Assembly (NCBI GenBank): GCA_027574665.1
Contig: CM050648.1
Span: 134,664,175 to 134,728,174 of the forward strand
Length of the DNA stretch: 64,000 nucleotides
Reading direction: 5' to 3'
From: Rhynochetos jubatus
Lineage: Eukaryota > Chordata > Aves > Eurypygiformes > Rhynochetidae
Under the pieces are notes generated by a model that searched no databases, was not told the origin of the DNA, and saw only the letters and a list, made by a program, of their open reading frames with translations. Position numbers and translations under genes: made by a program. Shown here one piece after another: positions 53,101 to 64,000 of this stretch. Every line of letters starts with the position of its first letter. Within the stretch, counting starts at the first letter, position 1.

Positions 53101-55238
53101 AGTGCATTTGGCTGCTGACATTTTCATGTATCTGCTTAAAGGCAGATTATTTTGCAGTCCTTGTACTTATCAGATATGTTAGACAGGTAAGCCTAGTCAT
53201 TCTAGTTTCACTGGATGCACCAAATCCTCTCTTGTGATACGTGGGAGCAGCTCAGCTAACTTGAGTAGATTTTGTACCTGCCTATAATTTGGTGTCCCTA
53301 CCTCTGTCCCCCAGCTAATTTAGAGACCACACATAGTGACCTTAATAAGACTTTCCCTTTGGAAGTACACTGGGCACTGGGATGCAGTGGGATGCAGGAC
53401 TGTAGGAGCCAGCACAGGCTGTCACCAGCTGCAGTATGTCCCAGTCACCCAGCAGTCTGCCCCAGCACTTTCTGGGTGCAGGAGGGTGCTTTTAGGCGCT
53501 GAAGGGTTGTGCCTTTACAACTTCTTCCAGTGCAGGTTTTTAGACACATGGTTATTGCTTTTTGACGCTAATGCCGGAGACATCTGCTGCAAGGGAATGG
53601 GGTGGCTCGAGGGACCGGCAGTAATGAGATAGGAGCCCTTTGTCTCTGGGTTACTGGTTCAAACCCAGGAGGGAGAGGCAGTGACTGGAATCATTAAGGC
53701 CTGACAGCTGCTAAATAGCTGGTGTCAGTTGGGTTGGTGTCCCTGGTCAACTTTCTCATTAACAGGTGTCTGCATCTCAACACCACAAAGAAAACCCAAT
53801 TATCAGCCTCACCCCTGACAGTGATTTAGTGGATACGAGAAAGATAAATTACTCAGTCACCAAGATGGGCTTGGAAGTATGGTCCAAGCCAGAGTGGGGT
53901 GTTGCTGGTGGAGGAAAAATGCTTTCTGCTAAACTGCCCCTTCCTGTCACTACCGCTGGGATAAACAGAAGGGTTAAGCTTTACAGGTACCAAGCCTACA
54001 CTTCTCAACAACTTCACACACTCGTTATTGCTCCTGCTTGTTACTGTGATACTGCTAAAAGACTCTGAGTCTACTGCTTTAATCTTAGGGAAATTGTCCG
54101 TGCCCACCAAGGGCTTTCTGTAGAAGACAAGAGACGGCAGATCTGTTATCTGCAGCAGCCAGCCAAAGAGAAACTAAGGAGCCTTTTTGATCACATCATT
54201 GAAGTGCTTTGAATATTAGGCTAATAGTTGTATTAAAATAAAATTTAAAAAAGCACCAGAGGTTTAAAAATCTCAGAACTGCAACTTTCAGCTCTTTACA
54301 TTTGACAACTGAAATGCAGAAGGCTTGATAGTGCAAGAACTGAAACTTGGGCTTAAGCGCACTGCAAATATTTCTTTGGTTAAGTAAGAATAGGACTTGC
54401 TTTCATCTGTAGCATAATCAGTCTTAAATGAATCTTAGATGCATAGCTGAGAAAAAGTGAAATGAGTTTGCAATTGATAAGTGAGTCAGACCTTTTTAAT
54501 GAAAAATTTTGTTAACTAATTATGCCATTATTTAATACCAAAATTACGATGAGAGGGCAACCGGGTACCTAGGATGGCTTAATACTTTTCCCTCGCAAGC
54601 CTCATCTTACAGTCTTGTATAACTTTGGCTATGAACCTAACACACAGCAGTTACTGCAGGAATAAAACTGGACAGCTAAAGAAAACTGGGCAAGTAATGG
54701 AAGTTCTTCTTGCCTGACCGCATGTTACTTCATTAGCAGAACTCATAAGTGAGTCTCAGCAGGCCTCAGGTAGCCATAGTTTTTCACCCACCATATACGA
54801 GTGGTCAAACCCTGCTGAAAAACTGCAGGGACGTGTCTCAGAGGTACCAGGTGTGGTTGATGGATGATATTTAATAGCCTGTTGCCCCGAGCTGAGCAAG
54901 AGCAGTTCACAGCCAGCCCATGTTACACACCTCCGGAACAGGGGTAGCTCATGTCCAATACAGGAATAATGGTGAACTGCTCAAAAACGCTTTTAAACTA
55001 AACTTTTTATAGACAGCAAGGGGAGACATGTTATTTCTGCTATAGAAAGATAAAGGGTGGTCATTTACACAGCATTTATACAGCCCTATTTTTGTCACGT
55101 TAGTAGGAGCCAAGAGCAGGACTCCAAGTCATTAACTGTGTTTAATCTCTGCTAATGAGAGTGACTTCCCTGTAACCAGGATGGCCAAAGGAAAGCTGAA
55201 TTCTTCGTGAAAATGAAAGGAAAAGGGAAACAGAACAG
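47131..55238. other. Upstream intergenic DNA, 8.1 kb, no recognised gene
   Basis: I see no exon, RNA gene or named repeat. Frames of up to 147 codons (52101-52544, minus) overlap others on both strands and lack motifs. A short AATTAATTGCC-containing patch (51075-51140) may be conserved. A hairpin with GGTTCAAACCC lies at 53646-53668 and is not a tRNA. The (AAT/AAC)n-like stretch at 52547-52585 is low complexity. Confidence 0.5.
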
Positions 55239-55310
55239 GGTGGACTCAATGATCTTTACAGCTGGACTCCATGATCTTAAATGTCTTTTCCAACCTCGAT
55301 GATTCTATTA
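55239..55310 (+). mobile_element. CR1 LINE extreme 3' tail, with a short internal duplication
   Basis: Only the last part of a CR1 copy remains: GGTGGACTCAATGATCTT, then GGACTCCATGATCTTAAATG, CTTTTCCAACCTCGATGATT and a final CTATTAG. The word GGACTC(A/C)ATGATCTT occurs twice about 24 bases apart, indicating a small tandem duplication or a composite of two tails. It is the only clear CR1 copy seen upstream of CCDC85C. Confidence 0.8.
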
Positions 55311-58300
55311 GTCTACGAGAGGAGAGGGTGTGTGTTACCCGAGGCATCAGGAGAAGAGGCACACTGAAGCTCACTTTGCAAAACAAGCTCTGAACATAAA
55401 AATCCAAAGGACAGACCAGGATGAGGTGCTGGCATCCTGAGGCCCCTGGGCCACCGTTCCCCCCATCCTCACTATGCCGGCTGCACCCACAGCCAGGTTG
55501 GGGGAACAAAACCATCACCCGAAACTGGGGACTGATGGGAAAGGTTCCAGTTTGGGTTTCTTTCTTTTGCATGCTACTGAAGGTATTACTTTAAGGCAAA
55601 TTATCACTTTCCTGCAGCCTTGGCAACACTGTAGTTAGAGTGATCATAATACGATTATTACCGTATGAGAATGTGAAATCAGCCATGAACCTGATGAGGT
55701 TGTTATCAGCATCCAAGCTGATTATAACAACAGCACAGATAGATAGGGAACAATATATTTGGCTTTTTTCAAAGTGATTTATTTGGTATAATTTAAATTC
55801 TCTTTTTGTAGTCTTAAAAGAAAGGCAAGATTTTTATAGTTACTTTTTTTTTTTTTTTTTTTTTTGTCTTCAGTAGTGTGTAAAATAATCCCTAATAAAT
55901 TCCTCATTCTTTAAAAAAAAAAATAATATACTGCTAATTGGGTGGTCAGATAAAATTCTTACTCAGTTACACAGAAACAACCATAAAACCAATTTATTTA
56001 CAACTGCAATTATATTAAAATGAAACCCAAGCATGAGAGCTGCTTCTTTCTGAAGGTCTTTGAATGTCCTTCCAGTTTATAAGTAATAAGTTCTCATGGG
56101 ACACATGAATTCATGCCCTTAATCCATTCTGACTTTAAAAGTCCAGCTTCTTTTATGGAATGTCTCATTATACAAGCTCTTGCTTCAGCAAATGCACTTC
56201 CATCAGTTTTCTCTGAAGTCTGTTTAATATAACATCCTCTGAATTATTTAATGGGCAAACATATGGATTAAATAAAGCAAACACATCTACCAGAGCTTCT
56301 ATATGCCTGACAAACTTTTCACCAAAACTTCCCAAACTTTCTACAGCTCGTGTGTTAAATCTCTGAGCCTCAGACCTGGGCAGAACTAGGGTCTCTGTGC
56401 CACAGCACAGCCATCCCTAAAGCCGCGGCAACAGGTCCTTAGGGATCACTTCCTACCCCACAAGAGGGGCAAATCCCAGAAAAGGAGCAAGTCAGGAGTC
56501 AGAGAGAGGAAAACTGTCTTAAGGCTAGTGACGGCACCAACTACAGCAGCTCTCAGGTTGCTCAGCGTGTGGTGTGGATTGGCCAGGCACACCTGCAGTT
56601 CCTGTCCGCCTGCTTTCCCTACCCCATTGCTCGCCAGTAGCCGCAATCTGGTTGTCACCTACAGTCACAGCTTTTTTCATATGGTTTATATTTTTTTCGC
56701 TGCTCTGAATTTCAGTTCAAGATTATATTTCCTCATTTTGCAGTGATACATGGCCCACAGTGAACGTTTACCCATGTAAGTGTGAGCTGGTCTAGAGTCT
56801 GTCTCTGATTAATTTGAATGTAAATCTGCATTCCACTTCGCCTGACCTTTGAAATCTCCCTCCCTCATGACTACTCATCAGAAAACCTTGATATGATAAA
56901 TTAAAAATTCTTTTAGATCTTGGATCAGATTGGAATAATAATCACTGCTTCCCAAACACCCATCTGAGACTGTGTGAGTTTGTTTCCAGAAACTTTTCAT
57001 AGTCTAAGTCACAGGAGTTGCAGAAATTAAACTGGAAACATTTCTACTCACGAATTTAAGTGTTTAAGTATAGAAAAAATAGCCTCCCCCTCCCATGGCT
57101 CTTTCAGACTTTAAAATCCAGACGTTCTGACCACAGTTTTAGATTATTAGTGACCCTTTTCTGAACTGTGCTGACACCATGGTTTCTTTACATGCTTTGA
57201 TTAGCTTTATTCGTCACTGAAACTGTGAAGTAAGCGCAGCAGCCGGTCTGCTAAAGCTGAGAAATTGAACTAGTGTTTTAGTATTCATAGCAATTTAGGT
57301 GCAAACCAACCAAAATCAAATAAAAAACATCCCAAAGTAATTGCTGTCTGAGCCAATTATCAGATTTATTTGTCAGTGCTGAACAAAAAAAATAAAGGTT
57401 CAAAATTTAACAAGGTATAAAATAAAACCAGGCTCCAGCCAGAAGGTGTTGGAGTCTGAGCAAGATGGGCACAGAGGGGCACGGAAGCTTGGGAACCTCT
57501 GGCAGCAGAACAGCTGATGTTTATTTTCTACTGGAACAGACAGGTAACCAGGAGGGACACGAGTGGTATATCCCTTTTAAATGGCCTTTTTTCCTAGTAA
57601 AGGGGCATAATGTTTAGGAAGACGTCTCAGAGCCTGTAGCTGACCACCGCTAACCATGTTGTTGCTAGATAGGTTGCTAAATGGGCAGGGATACCAGGGA
57701 AAGAAAAAAGATTTGCACAAGTTTAAGGTCTCATTAGCTCCATTAACTGGAATCAGATGGATTCCCATCCAGAAGTAGTCCGTTAATAAAAGAAGCATCT
57801 CAGTCTCCCAAACTGGGGGTCTATAATCTTGCCAGTGACACACCCCCCAGGTGCCAGCCCCTCGCAGCGTGTTTGGCCTGCAAATTCATGAAAGAGAGGT
57901 CGGGCTGACTGGTGGCACCAGTGGTACATCAGTGCTTTGCTCCATATCCTCTGCAGTCAGATCTTCAGCATGGCTTATATGGGGCTGGGATACCATGGAA
58001 AAAGGAATAAAGATGGATAACACAGTGCTGCCAAGCACAGCACAGATCCCTGAGTCTTGTTGGAGCAAGCCTGGCTCTGGCAAGCCAGAGCGAGCAATAC
58101 TAGCCAGACCTGAGCTGGCTTGTACCGATACACCCAAAATCTGCAGCACCACAGTCCCAGCAAAGTGCAAGGGGCCACCTGCACCCCGGCTGGTAGAACC
58201 AGCGCCTGGAGGAGTCCAGGGCTGCAGGCTGAGCCTCTTCCTCTCCCCCGGGATGGTGGCAACCAGAGAGGCCTCTCACGGCGGCAGTGCAGTCGTGCCA

Positions 58301-60479
58301 TGCAGTCATACTGGATCTGCATCTCGACCCTCCTTGTTGAATTAATGCTTTTTCCTCCATTCCTGCTGATTACTTTTAAAAAGCCATTATCTTCCTGAGT
58401 GCTCCCTTCTGCAAACTCAGCCTTGAACACTGGCAGCGGTTATTTCCCACTCTCCCAGTGTCTGCTGACCCAGGGACAAGCAAGATTACTTCTGAATCCT
58501 GTCTCTGATAGCTTAATCAGCAGAGCTGCTGGTCGGGCCAGGGGGGCAGCTCTGGGCTGACTTGCACCACCAGCCTGCAGCACCTACAGCCTTTTCTCCT
58601 GAGCCAACAAGCCCCTCACCCACATGGACTGCTGGTGTTCCTGTAATGCTTTCTAGGGGTACGTCAGCCCTACCATTCATCTCATTTAAATGCTGCTCAT
58701 TGTGGCACATAGGTTGTAAAAAACTCTTCCTAAATCCTAGTTTATACCTTCTTTAATCTTCTCTTTCATAACCTCCTTTCTGTACACCACAATTAGGCTT
58801 AATATTTGGAGGCACTGCAGGAGCACCTGGGATCCATCCCTGGGAAATTGGGACAGCTGTGCTGGGTGCTGAACAAGCACCCCACAAATTCCTTTCACTC
58901 CCAAGGAGCTCACCATCCAAATGACCGTCCTGTGTTTTGGAGCTCGGAGCTTTGGCTTATGAGCTGTCTGTAGTGTAGAGCCGTAAACTCCATCTGAGTG
59001 ATGCACCCTGGCTGTATTATCCATGGTCTCTTCCTTTTTTAGTGGGTTATTTTAAACTTTCTTACTTGCAAGCTCAGGGGGACAAAATATCCTGGCTGAA
59101 ATCCTGGCCCTAATGAAGTGGGGCCTGTGCTGACATTGGCTTACATGGGTGAAGGTTGTCCTTCTGTCATCAACAGAAAACAGCTCTGAATTCTCACTGC
59201 TGTATTTATTTTGGATTTCTTTTCTTGTTCAGTGCCAAAATAATGGAATTATACCTGTGTTAAACAAGATGTTGGCAGTCCTTCATGTGGGTATACAGGA
59301 GACAGAAAATCATACTCCCTCCAAGCACCATGAAACAAATTGTCATAAATATACTTCACAAGACACTCAGTTTAGTTTCAGCAAGGGTTCATGGACCTCT
59401 TTCCTAATCAACTGTGCTATACAATTAAATTTTATCACGTAGAACACCAGGTCAGCTCCAAAATTTCACCTGTTAATACTAAGTACACACAACCAGCTTC
59501 TTAGAAATTCAGCAGTCTTTGCCTGGCTTGCCAGTTAACTTTGCATCTCTACAAAGATGACTATGAGTCCAACATCCTAGAAGAATGCAAATAATAACAA
59601 CTTAATTTGGAAGCTATTAGAAAAGTAACTTCAGCTGATTTGCATCTGTGCTTGCAGCTAAGCCATTTCCCATTGCTTTTGCAGCAGAAGGTTGCTCCTT
59701 TCTCACACACAATGTAATATTTTACTTTCATGTTTTAACAGCCATTTATTTGACTCGAGCAGTTCCAGTCCCACCAAATACAGTGGAAAGGCAGGTTTGA
59801 AAGCCAGGTTTGCATCTTTGAGCTCAGTAGGAGTTTTGCAACAAATGTCGTGGATTGGCAGTGGAGGCTTTAAGGAAGGACAGTATAAAAATATATTGTA
59901 TTGACACTGCAAAATTAGCTGACTACCCAAAAGATAATTTCAAGCATGTTAATTCATATTCTAGTCTGCTCTACCCTATCCTAAGCATTTTTACCTTTCC
60001 GGTGATACACTGGATTCCTGTACCTCGTTGAGTTCTAGTCTCCTGGACATGTCAGATTTTTGACAGGGGTGGAGCAGACTGGGAGCCGGACTTGCATATT
60101 ATGACAAGGTCCTAGTCCTGGAGATTTTTGGTCAGCAATTATAAGTATCATAGTAATATTATGGAGTTACTGACTGCATCAAAATTGTATCTGCCGCGTG
60201 GTTTAAATTCAATCCATGGGGCTACGAAGCCTTTGAAATGGCCCCAGGTGATTTAAAGCTGACTCTGCCAAGGTGGCAGAGCTCGTGTGACCCAGTTTCA
60301 AAGGCTTGGTGCTGTGACAGGGCAGGAGGAGACTGGCAGAGCCTCCTTTAGCCCAAGCCCAGAGAATTCCCTTTGCACGGGGAGCGTTTCTCACATATAA
60401 AGGACAGCTCAGACATATAAGCAAGAAGGATGTGAAATTAATAGGGGGAAATAGGATGACAGGAAGGGAGCTTGCACTC
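55311..60479. other. Upstream intergenic DNA, 5.2 kb, no recognised gene
   Basis: Mostly AT-rich unique-looking sequence; the T22 run is at 55844. The stretch 55900-57260 is AT-rich, nearly frame-free and may contain conserved elements. A 164-codon frame at 57851-58345 (plus) overlaps a 151-codon minus frame and has no motif. No part of HHIPL1, the neighbour expected here from mammals, was recognised. Confidence 0.5.
55844..55865. repeat. T22 homopolymer with a nearby A11-type run
   Basis: Twenty-two T bases in a row are followed about 45 bases later by an A run (about 55913-55923). The two could pair as an inverted repeat. The T run might also be the reversed poly(A) end of a retrocopy, but I see no gene-like sequence, and no target duplication, to its left. 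Length is likely imprecise. Confidence 0.85.
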
Positions 60480-60900
60480 GTGTGCGTGCGTGCCCGTGCG
60501 CAGGAGGAAGCGCGCTGGCTTTATCTGCAATTTGGAAGCATTGCTGTAATAGCAACAGACAAATAATCCAAGCATATATTACTGTTCCTCTCCTGCGTTG
60601 CTCATTGCACAGACAATGTGGCGATAAGCACGGAAAAATGCCCAGAGAGAGAAAGGCAGCAAAACCCCCAGTGTCCTTTCCTACATTCACATCTATTCTC
60701 CAGTATTAGCCAAAACAGACAGATGCCCAGGCATCGTCCCGAATCAGCCCATCCAGTGATCTCAGAGCAGCGCTTACAACACGCGAGTAATTGTAAGGCA
60801 TGAGGTTGTTTTGTTTTGCGTGGAGCGTATCTCCATTTGATAGTAACCATTTTAAAGTCTGAAAGAATTTTGCACTCACTAAGCTGATTTTACAAGCAAA
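60480..60900. promoter_or_regulatory. Candidate conserved non-coding element
   Basis: The stretch starts with a small CG-rich run (GTGCGTGCGTGCCCGTGCGC, 60482-60501), followed by TTATCTGCAATTTGGAAGC, GCTGTAATAGCAACAGACAA, CACGCGAGTAATTGTAAGGC and CCATTTGATAGTAACC. It is repeat-poor, with CG dinucleotides kept in an AT-rich setting. Function is inference. Confidence 0.3.
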
Positions 60901-63900
60901 GAGAAGTGCTTGTCAGCAGAGGTTAATGTAGCTGTCACTGCAGGAGAGCCCTGTGGGTAGAAAGAGTCTCATCTGGCTGTTTTTTAAAGGGCAAGAGTCA
61001 TCACTGAAGGAGGAATTTTTCCATTTCTAGGAGCCTTTCACATGGCTGTAGTGAGCTGCTGCATAAGTTACCACTTCTCTGCAACTCCTCTATTTTCATG
61101 ATTATCAATGTTTGTTTCTATTACTTGTATTTCAAAGTCTTGTAAGATGTTCTTGTCCAAAATGCGTAAAACCTTTCTTTGAGAAGATGAAAAGAGAACC
61201 TCTGGGTGTTTTTATGGCTAGCACTGGTACAATATTAGAGTACTGTGAAGTGGGGAAGGACTGTCTCCCATTTGTACTGATGGAAACAGGGACAAGGAGA
61301 GACTCAATGCTGAAATTAGACTACGTACTCCAAGCTCCTGCCTTGCATGTCACAAGCGCCTTTAATACATGTTGGTCTCATTGCAAGGGAATTGAATCCA
61401 AATCTTCAGTGTCCAGGCTTACCCCTTCACCACTGGCTGGACTCAACCTTCCTTAAAACATCAAAGGCTGCTTTTCCTCCATGCAGGTATGGGGTAAATA
61501 GCCCCTATTTGTGTGCAGTAGTTGTAACAGGGGTTTGGCCATGTCAGGCTGGCCTGACCATGGCAGAGTCTCCAGCTGGAGGCATCCAAGCCCTGTGGTG
61601 AGCTCCCACTTACATCCCTAGGATGTCACCAGCACAGCCAGGGGACATACATGCTCCATGTAGCAGGAAAAGCGTAAAAATGATCCTGAGACTCGCAAAT
61701 AGCAGCTGGCTTTATTTACCCCTGGTTGCCAGGAGATGGAGTCATGCAACATGAAGTGTAGAGGCAGACAACATTTTCCTTTGTAGATGGGATCTTTAGT
61801 TGAGATACTCAGGAAATCTTTCAGAGCTTCCAGCGAAGAAAGCTGATCATGCTGTATGCTTTGATGAAGAGGGACAGAGGGGGAGAAGGCCCACTGTGGG
61901 CACTCTCTTGTGAGGACAGGTCTGTGGACAAGCCAGTTTCCCATCTGCAGCAAGCTGGAATAGCAGCTAATAGAGATACCATTGGATACAGCTCACATGG
62001 CAGCTGTTTGTACGGTGACAGCTCTTAGGTGTTACTGAACCAGATTTAAGCCAAAGATTCCGAGGTCAAACCTGGATTTAGATCCACCAGGGACAGAAAC
62101 ACTACACACATGTTGCGTAAAGAACAGGGGAAAAAGCACTAATAGTAGTTCTGGATCCATCCCTGTGGCTCTGCCACGTCAGATACAGAAAATATCGACA
62201 CAGTAGCAGGGTGTGTGTTGTTGGGCATCTCCACAACCTGGCCGAGAATCTGCCGACAGAAGTGGTTGTACCCTGGCTGAGCTTCATGAATGAAAGCTCA
62301 GCGTGGCTACAAGATTTGCATTATCCCAACAGGCAAACCATCTCCGCCAGTGGAGTCCAGAGAAAACCCACCCTGGAGAACCTCACGGCCTTGGGCTGGG
62401 GGCGACCCTGCAAGGCCAGCTCCTCTGCTCCTCAAACAAGAGCATTTAGGAGCAGTAAAGAACTGAGGGCCCCTGAGAAGCTGTTCTCAGTCAAGGGATA
62501 AATGGTGGCTATTTCTGGGAGCATTGCCTGGGTTGCATAAAACAGGGTCAGTGTTTAGAAATGGCACCAGATCCTCAGCAGCTGAGGAATAGCCTAAGTA
62601 CCAGGAGCAGTGATGCTTTTTCCACTGCTGCTGCTTGCTCAGAGGGGATTTCCTTCTGCTTCTGACCCAGATGTCGGCACAGTGAACCAGGCTCTGCTCA
62701 GTCTAGCTTGGGTTACTGCAGCGTGCCCCAAGGGCATCCAGAAATAGCAATGCTGGGTGATCTCCAGTGACCTCCCTGTTATCTCTGTGTGTAATCCAGG
62801 CTGTTAATTTTGACATATATTAGCTGTAGTTAGTTCAAGACCTCCTTGCCTGACCTCCCCCCTGCTTGGCTGCTGGGGCTTTGGGAGGTGATCAGACCAT
62901 CACCTCCCAAATATGACCTGTTTGGGGCTTGTGGCAGGTCGCTGCCAGGGAAAATCCCTTTGCTCCTGAGCTTTGCTCCTTCCTGCCTGCAATGGCCGAA
63001 GCTGCCAACTCCTGACACCCGTCAGGCCCCCATTGAAAATGCTGCAGCCAAGGGGAAGGCCGGGGAAGAGCCAAGGGTAAAAATTACTTTAAACACACAT
63101 ACTGCTACAGCAACAGGTACTATTGCTCATTAATTAAACATCAAATAAATATGGCTTTCGATTTATAGTTTTATCTACAAATAGATATAAATATATTATA
63201 AATTATATTAATATATATTAAAATACAGATAAATCTATAGCTATGTCAGGTTGACTCATAAATCATAACTGATACACAAAAAATGAGACTTTTGATTATG
63301 ACAAAAAAAGTGTCTGAAAATGCCATTCTTTTAAAATTTAAGGTTTAATCCTATGATTTAAGTAGGAGTTTACAGCTGGATTTGCAAAGGTCTAGAGGCA
63401 CGAACAGACAGTGGGAATGCCAAAGAAGCCAAAGCACATCAGACACTGAGCACGCGTGAACATCCGTGGAAGCCAGGCATCTAACCCACTTGGGACTCCT
63501 TGTAAAAGGCTTTTTATCGGGAGCTTCCACCATACTTAGGCTACGAGAGAATTTAACAGGCTACAGTGCTGCTGGTCCATTACAGCCCTTTCTGCAGGGC
63601 AGAACAGCCAACAGAAAGGGAAGCAACCTGAACCTGTTCAGAACTTCCCTCGAGTTTCCATTTTGTGCCTCAAGCACGTTCTGTCTGAGGCCACAAGACC
63701 CTCTGAAGCCAGTCAGTCCAGCTCTGTAATGTCCCCAGACCACTGTGGCACTTGCTGTGACAAAGAGAGATGCTTGATGATACCCTGCAGTGGCAGATAG
63801 CAGTTCTGGGGTCACAGCCTTCCTCAGCTTTGTGGGGGGGGTGTGTGAAATGATCACACGTGTTTCTTCTCATCTTCACCCAGAGAACATGAAAGAAAAG

Positions 63901-64000
63901 GCACCAAACCAGTGGATGGAGGAGTGTGATCCCCTTGGCCTTCTTTAAATGCCATACTTCTCTAAATAAACTGAAAATTTGCATATTCCCTTACCAGAAA
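60901..64000. other. Upstream intergenic DNA to the window end, no recognised gene
   Basis: Apart from the AT-rich block at 63137-63242, nothing is recognised. A 114-codon frame (61112-61456, plus) includes CSCPKCVKPFFEKMKREPLG, but two cysteines in a CPKC spacing are not enough for a zinc-binding domain call. All other frames lack motifs. Confidence 0.5.
63137..63242. repeat. AT-rich low-complexity block
   Basis: The block is about 90 percent A+T, with irregular TATAAATATATT-type units and a short palindromic centre near 63190-63220. It could act as a DNA-unwinding or matrix-attachment stretch, but no function can be inferred from composition alone. Confidence 0.7.

Noticed and set aside
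53646..53668. Hairpin with GGTTCAAACCC resembling a polymerase III B box
   Set aside because: The stem (CTGGGTT/AACCCAG) does not place the TTCAA in a normal tRNA T-arm, and there is no A box or cloverleaf upstream.
58700..58800. Possible old antisense CR1 remnant (GTTGTAAAAAACTCTTCC)
   Set aside because: Only one weak word group resembles CR1. There is no tail repeat and no second block, so it stays below reporting level.
61112..61456. 114-codon frame with a CPKC motif
   Set aside because: A single CxxC pair without further spaced Cys or His is not a zinc-binding domain, and there is no supporting context.
43781..64000. HHIPL1, expected as upstream neighbour from mammalian gene order
   Set aside because: None of its conserved domain motifs appears in any frame. 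It may lie beyond the right edge.

Overview
The window looks like bird nuclear genomic DNA. The grounds are several 3'-truncated CR1 LINE copies with the typical avian CR1 tail, one long terminal repeat (LTR) of a kind I recognise from avian endogenous retroviruses, and a strongly conserved vertebrate exon inside a CpG island. It holds no prokaryotic operon, CRISPR array, integron or viral gene set. Almost all open frames in it are chance frames in non-coding DNA, or GC-driven frames in the CpG island.

The only protein-coding sequence I can support is the first coding exon of CCDC85C on the minus strand (41642-42353; 237 complete codons plus one base). It ends at a consensus splice donor. The in-frame stop TAG three codons before the first ATG shows that translation starts inside this exon. 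A CpG island (about 41430-43780) covers the exon and the presumed promoter. Everything left of the donor (1-41641) is read as the 5' part of a first intron at least 41.6 kb long; I did not find exon 2. Everything right of the island (about 43780-64000) is upstream intergenic DNA in which I recognise no gene.

The intron holds five CR1 fragments (about 5838-6200, 7057-7302, 16290-16557, 20717-20953, 34498-34684), one solo LTR (about 27511-28615), a (CATC)n microsatellite (12987-13051) and several AT-rich, TAATTA- and octamer-bearing stretches that look like conserved non-coding elements. The upstream flank holds one short CR1 tail (55239-55310), a 22-base T run, an AT-rich block and two or three enhancer-like stretches. 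Taken together this is one long-intron developmental gene with its promoter and probable regulatory landscape.

I did not find a new biological system. The observations most worth checking are a possible intronic polyadenylation isoform of CCDC85C, a tiny upstream open reading frame whose presence depends on the transcription start, and the candidate enhancers, two of which share a 12-base octamer-containing word.
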